Positions 60,575 to 64,000 of a stretch of 64,000 nucleotides of DNA are shown one piece after another. Source of the DNA: Thuidium tamariscinum (Eukaryota; Streptophyta; Bryopsida; Hypnales; Thuidiaceae); assembly GCA_947034885.2 (NCBI GenBank), contig OX344753.2:8184001-8248000 (forward strand), in the 5' to 3' direction. The notes beneath the pieces are model-generated. The model was given only the letters and a program-made list of their open reading frames with translations, had not been told where the DNA came from and made no database searches. Each line of letters begins with the position of its first letter. The first letter of the stretch is position 1. Position numbers and translations under genes: made by a program.

Positions 60575-61400
60575 AACATAAATATCCTTAGAAGGTTCAA
60601 GTAGATACCTTATAACCATTGAAGGTATCCTATAATATAAGACACCTTATAGATTATATTATAAACACCTATAATGTAGGCATTCTATAACAACCAAAGG
60701 TGGTCTATGTTCCATATTTTGAATCTACACTCATATATTAGCTTTGCTTAAAGTCCAAGTTGGATTTGTAGTTTTCAAGTTAGATGGTGGCCCTTATAGT
60801 GGTAATTCTAGTATTGACTATAAGGTAGGGTTGAATTCCAATTGTAGTTTGCTTGTTCCAATTTGATAGTTTTGGTAGTTGTTGTTGGTAGTTGAGCTAG
60901 TAGATAAACTAGGTATTTTTCACAAGTTGGAAGCCATTCACCTGCAAGAAAACAAGCAAGTGAAGCCTTGTATTGGTTTTTTTGCTTTTTTTGATAATTA
61001 ATGAAAAAATTTGCTTACCAAGATTTGTCTTTTCATTTGATGCTTTTCAATTTATTGAAGTCTTTGTTGGTGTATGAAATTTGCATGTTTGATTGAATTT
61101 GGAATTAAAAGTAATATTAACTAATTAAGTATGGTATCTATATATAAAATTGGTTATTTGAAGTAGGTGTGTGTCTATGTTGAATAGGAGTATTATATAT
61201 ATTTGAAAGTATGAAATCTTGTAAATGATGTGGATTGTTTCCCATTTGGATTGCATATACAACTTGAAAAATTGATTATAGGATCTAAGATATGGAATTA
61301 TGAATTGGATGAAATAAGGCATACAAACCTATTTTATTGAATGTGAGCCAATTTGGTCAAAATTTTGGATTATTTTCTTTTGTTGTATATAAAGCCAAGT
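60575..61400. other. AT-rich intergenic DNA with short direct repeats
   Basis: Around 60590-60700 a CCTTATA/CCTATAAT motif recurs several times. No gene or bounded element is visible in the remainder. Confidence 0.45.
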
Positions 61401-61403
61401 TTA

Positions 61404-62019
61404 AGGGCACTTCACTCTATAGCGAAGGGTTGAGAGGCTATGAGTTTCTATCAATCACATTTCAAGAAACTAAGAGTTCGAACTTTCAACCCTTCACACT
61501 AAAAGGCACATGTCCAAAGGCAATGACCTTTAACAACCTATGTGGCAACAAACTCTCAAAGGAAGTTTGGGTCAATTAAAAATGGAGACCCAAACTATAG
61601 TTGAGGAATCATGGGAGTTTTTTTAATTAAAAATCAAAATTTTAAAAGATCTCAATTAATAGATTGGCATACATTTGGACTTTGGACTTGGCCATGGTAG
61701 GCTTTGCACTATGGCAATCCCTATCTTGAGGCCATGGGAGTTCATTGCCAAGGCTTTGGACCATTTAGACTTGACCTTTACAAACTTTATACTATGGCCA
61801 TTCAAGTTGAGACGCAATGGGAGTTCATTGCCAAAGGATTGTACTTGGGCTAGGACTTTGGGCTTGGCCTTTAGAGGCTTCACACTATGGTTAGTTGAAG
61901 GCTCCAAATTCTATTTTTTATTGCCCTTTAATAGCCCATCTCTTTGGACTCTAAACAAAGTTTGGGTCATTCACTCTCATGGCCTCTCAACTTGGATGGA
62001 CATGGTATGAAGTGGCCCT
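61404..62019. mobile_element. PIF/Harbinger-like element (616 bp)
   Basis: Ends AGGGCACTTCACTCTATAGC and, from the right, AGGGCCACTTCATACCATG, both leading into a GTTGAGAGGC block as in the 139-bp element at 36845. TTA flanks both sides (61401-61403, 62020-62022). The interior carries about three diverged units containing GGCYTTGGAC..TTGGCC and CACTATGGC, which give a fortuitous 111-codon frame at 61675-62010. Non-autonomous. Confidence 0.7.
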
Positions 62020-62022
62020 TTA

Positions 62023-64000
62023 TGTATTCATTGAAATTAAAAAGGTGTATCAAATCCACCTTGCATTTTGTCTCATTGAAAGTTTGTTAGTCTATTTGTA
62101 TCCAAATAATTTGAGGATTTAAGTCCTGAACATTAGTTGTATGTCCAATTGTCCACAAAATACCAAATTAAAGTACGTGTGTGTATGATAAGTGTCCAAG
62201 TTAGTGATATTATTAAGCGGTCCAAAGTTAGAATCTGTACAAGGAAAGAAGAAAAATTTGAAGGAGTTGAAATTCCAAAATTGATATAAAACTAAAAGAG
62301 AGTTAATTGCCAAATTAGAAGATTAAGAATGGAAGAGAGAATTAAAAGCTGAATATTTTGAATGATTATATATGTGAGGAGATCAAAGCATGCCAAGTTG
62401 ATAGTAAAATCATATTTAGCTGGCAAGTAAAGACATGATGGATATAATTAAGGCCAAATTGGTGAAATTATAAGAGTCATCTCTAACATGTCTACTTTGA
62501 ATTTTTATAGTTACAATTTTTTTAAAAATTGATTCAATTTATTAAAAAGTCCATAAAAAAAGCATCAAATGTTTGATATGAGATTTGTTTCGTAAATACC
62601 ATTGTGGATTGCAAAAAAATTATAGCAAATAAGTTTGCAATGGTGAATGTCTTCAAGACAAATTGGTGATGGAACAACCTTGCATTGTCAAAAAAGGAAA
62701 AGTTACCAATTTCAATAAAGATGTTGAAGCTAATTTGAAACCTAATGGTGTTAATATATAAGCATGAAAATGTGAGCATGTGAGCCTTGAACATATATAT
62801 AAGTAGATTTACTACAACTATTGAAGGTTCTTATAATATAAATACCCATAATACATATATCTATATAATATAAATACACTATAACCATAAATTAAAAAAT
62901 AAATAAAGACACTTATTTACTATCGATGTTTAGTCTTTTAAAGTCATGTGCTCACACTCCTAAACTCACATAATAGCACCTCTCATTTGCAATAATAAAG
63001 TATATAAAGAATACTTGACAAATAAAACAATCTTACCTGCTTCTAGCCATTAAGTGTGGAGAATGGATTGCAATTAAGATTAGTAGGTGGATTAGTAGGT
63101 CTTCTTTATCTTTAAGTTGTATCAAGTTCTAGTTTGGAAAATGAACCTATTAATGTAGTTGTCATGAACCTTACTTGACTATCTCTCTAGCTTCAAATTT
63201 ATATAATACAATAGGTTGTATCATGTAATAGATTATTATTCTATATTTATGCACTCCAAAATTGTCATTGCCTATAATTTTCTTGATTTTTTTACTTTCT
63301 TTTGATTATCTAGTACTTCGGGTCATGCTAACAAATTATAATTAAAAGCAAAGAAGGCTTTCTATTGAACCTTGGTTGTAATTAAGAGCTCTATTGTATA
63401 AGTGTATAAAACCTCCTCATATATATTTTTTATTTATCAACTATATCTACATATTTACTTTCTTTTTACATATTGAAATTTTAAATTTTCTATAAGAAAT
63501 TAGGAATACAACCTTTTGTTAGTGTTATATGAACAAATGCAATTGTATTATTCTTTAGAATAAACATAATATGAAATCAACCTCTATACATGCATCTTCT
63601 ACTAAAAATGACCACTTTGACTTTTATATGCACTTTACCAGTTCTCCTACTTAGAAAATTTTCCTATGCAATTCCTTTTGTAGGTACCTTTGTCTTAAAG
63701 GTGTATACATAAGTCATATTTCTTTTTAAATTTAAAAATTATTTTTCTAATTAAATAGTACTCCAAAAAAAGTGAAGAGTACTATTGCAAAATGCAACAA
63801 ATAGTACAGGTGTTTCATGCAATCACCCATTGAATAAAGTAAAATTTTTATTTTCAATAAACTTCTTTTGTAGGAATAATAACTTTTAATTTTTTTAATT
63901 TTTTTAAAATTAAAATGTTATATTTATTTTTTATTTTTTAAATTAGTAAATACCAAAATCAAAACTAAAAACTTCAAACAAATAAATAATTATAAATAAA
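62023..64000. repeat. AT-rich DNA ending in further repeat fragments
   Basis: At 62475-62540 a short stretch (TAACATGTCTACTTTGAATT followed by TTACAATTTT) matches family A TTAA elements internally. At 63635-63828 a fragment matches the right half of the PIF-like arm element, ending in TGCAATCACCC. The final 150 bases are almost entirely A and T. No gene seen. Confidence 0.55.

Noticed and set aside
61675-62010. 111-codon open frame
   Set aside because: Built from diverged internal units of a PIF-like element, with Trp/Gly-rich sequence that follows the repeat rather than a protein family.

Overview
The window looks like nuclear DNA of a land plant. Three intron-rich, higher-GC genes sit in very AT-rich intergenic DNA: a plant SAICAR synthetase (PUR7), an organellar RecA, and the plant-specific calmodulin-binding transcription factor CBP60, which is present twice. 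Small miniature DNA transposons are far more common than LTR elements. I suspect a non-seed plant, possibly a bryophyte, but the sequence does not settle this. I see no tRNA, rRNA, operon or CRISPR array.

Layout. 1-9.5 kb: one single-exon gene for a multi-pass membrane protein on the minus strand, a GC-richer stretch of unclear nature, then AT-rich DNA. 9.8-13.9 kb: a 12-exon PUR7 gene. 14-22.6 kb: repeats, including a clear hAT-type MITE and a TTAA-flanked element. 22.9-26.8 kb: an 8-exon organellar RecA gene. 27-37 kb: a repeat patchwork with a nearly perfect CACTA foldback element, a degraded Ty1/copia pol fragment, tandem repeats, and PIF-like and TA-flanked MITEs. 37.4-57.1 kb: a large palindrome with two 8,045-bp arms around a 3,640-bp spacer. 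Every feature at x in the left arm recurs at 94569-x in the right arm, with no indel. Each arm holds a complete 8-exon CBP60 gene; the two copies converge. 57.2-64 kb: a dense array of TTAA-flanked elements, another CACTA MITE, a PIF-like element and AT-rich DNA.

The genes do not form a pathway. PUR7 serves purine synthesis in plastids, RecA serves organelle DNA repair and recombination, and CBP60 serves calcium/calmodulin-linked transcription in the nucleus. The most notable structures are the CBP60 palindrome, the TTAA-flanked transposon-like family (a piggyBac-like target signature, unusual for a land plant), and the nearly perfect CACTA hairpin. Exon boundaries were inferred by eye from reading frame, GT/AG sites and protein-family conservation.
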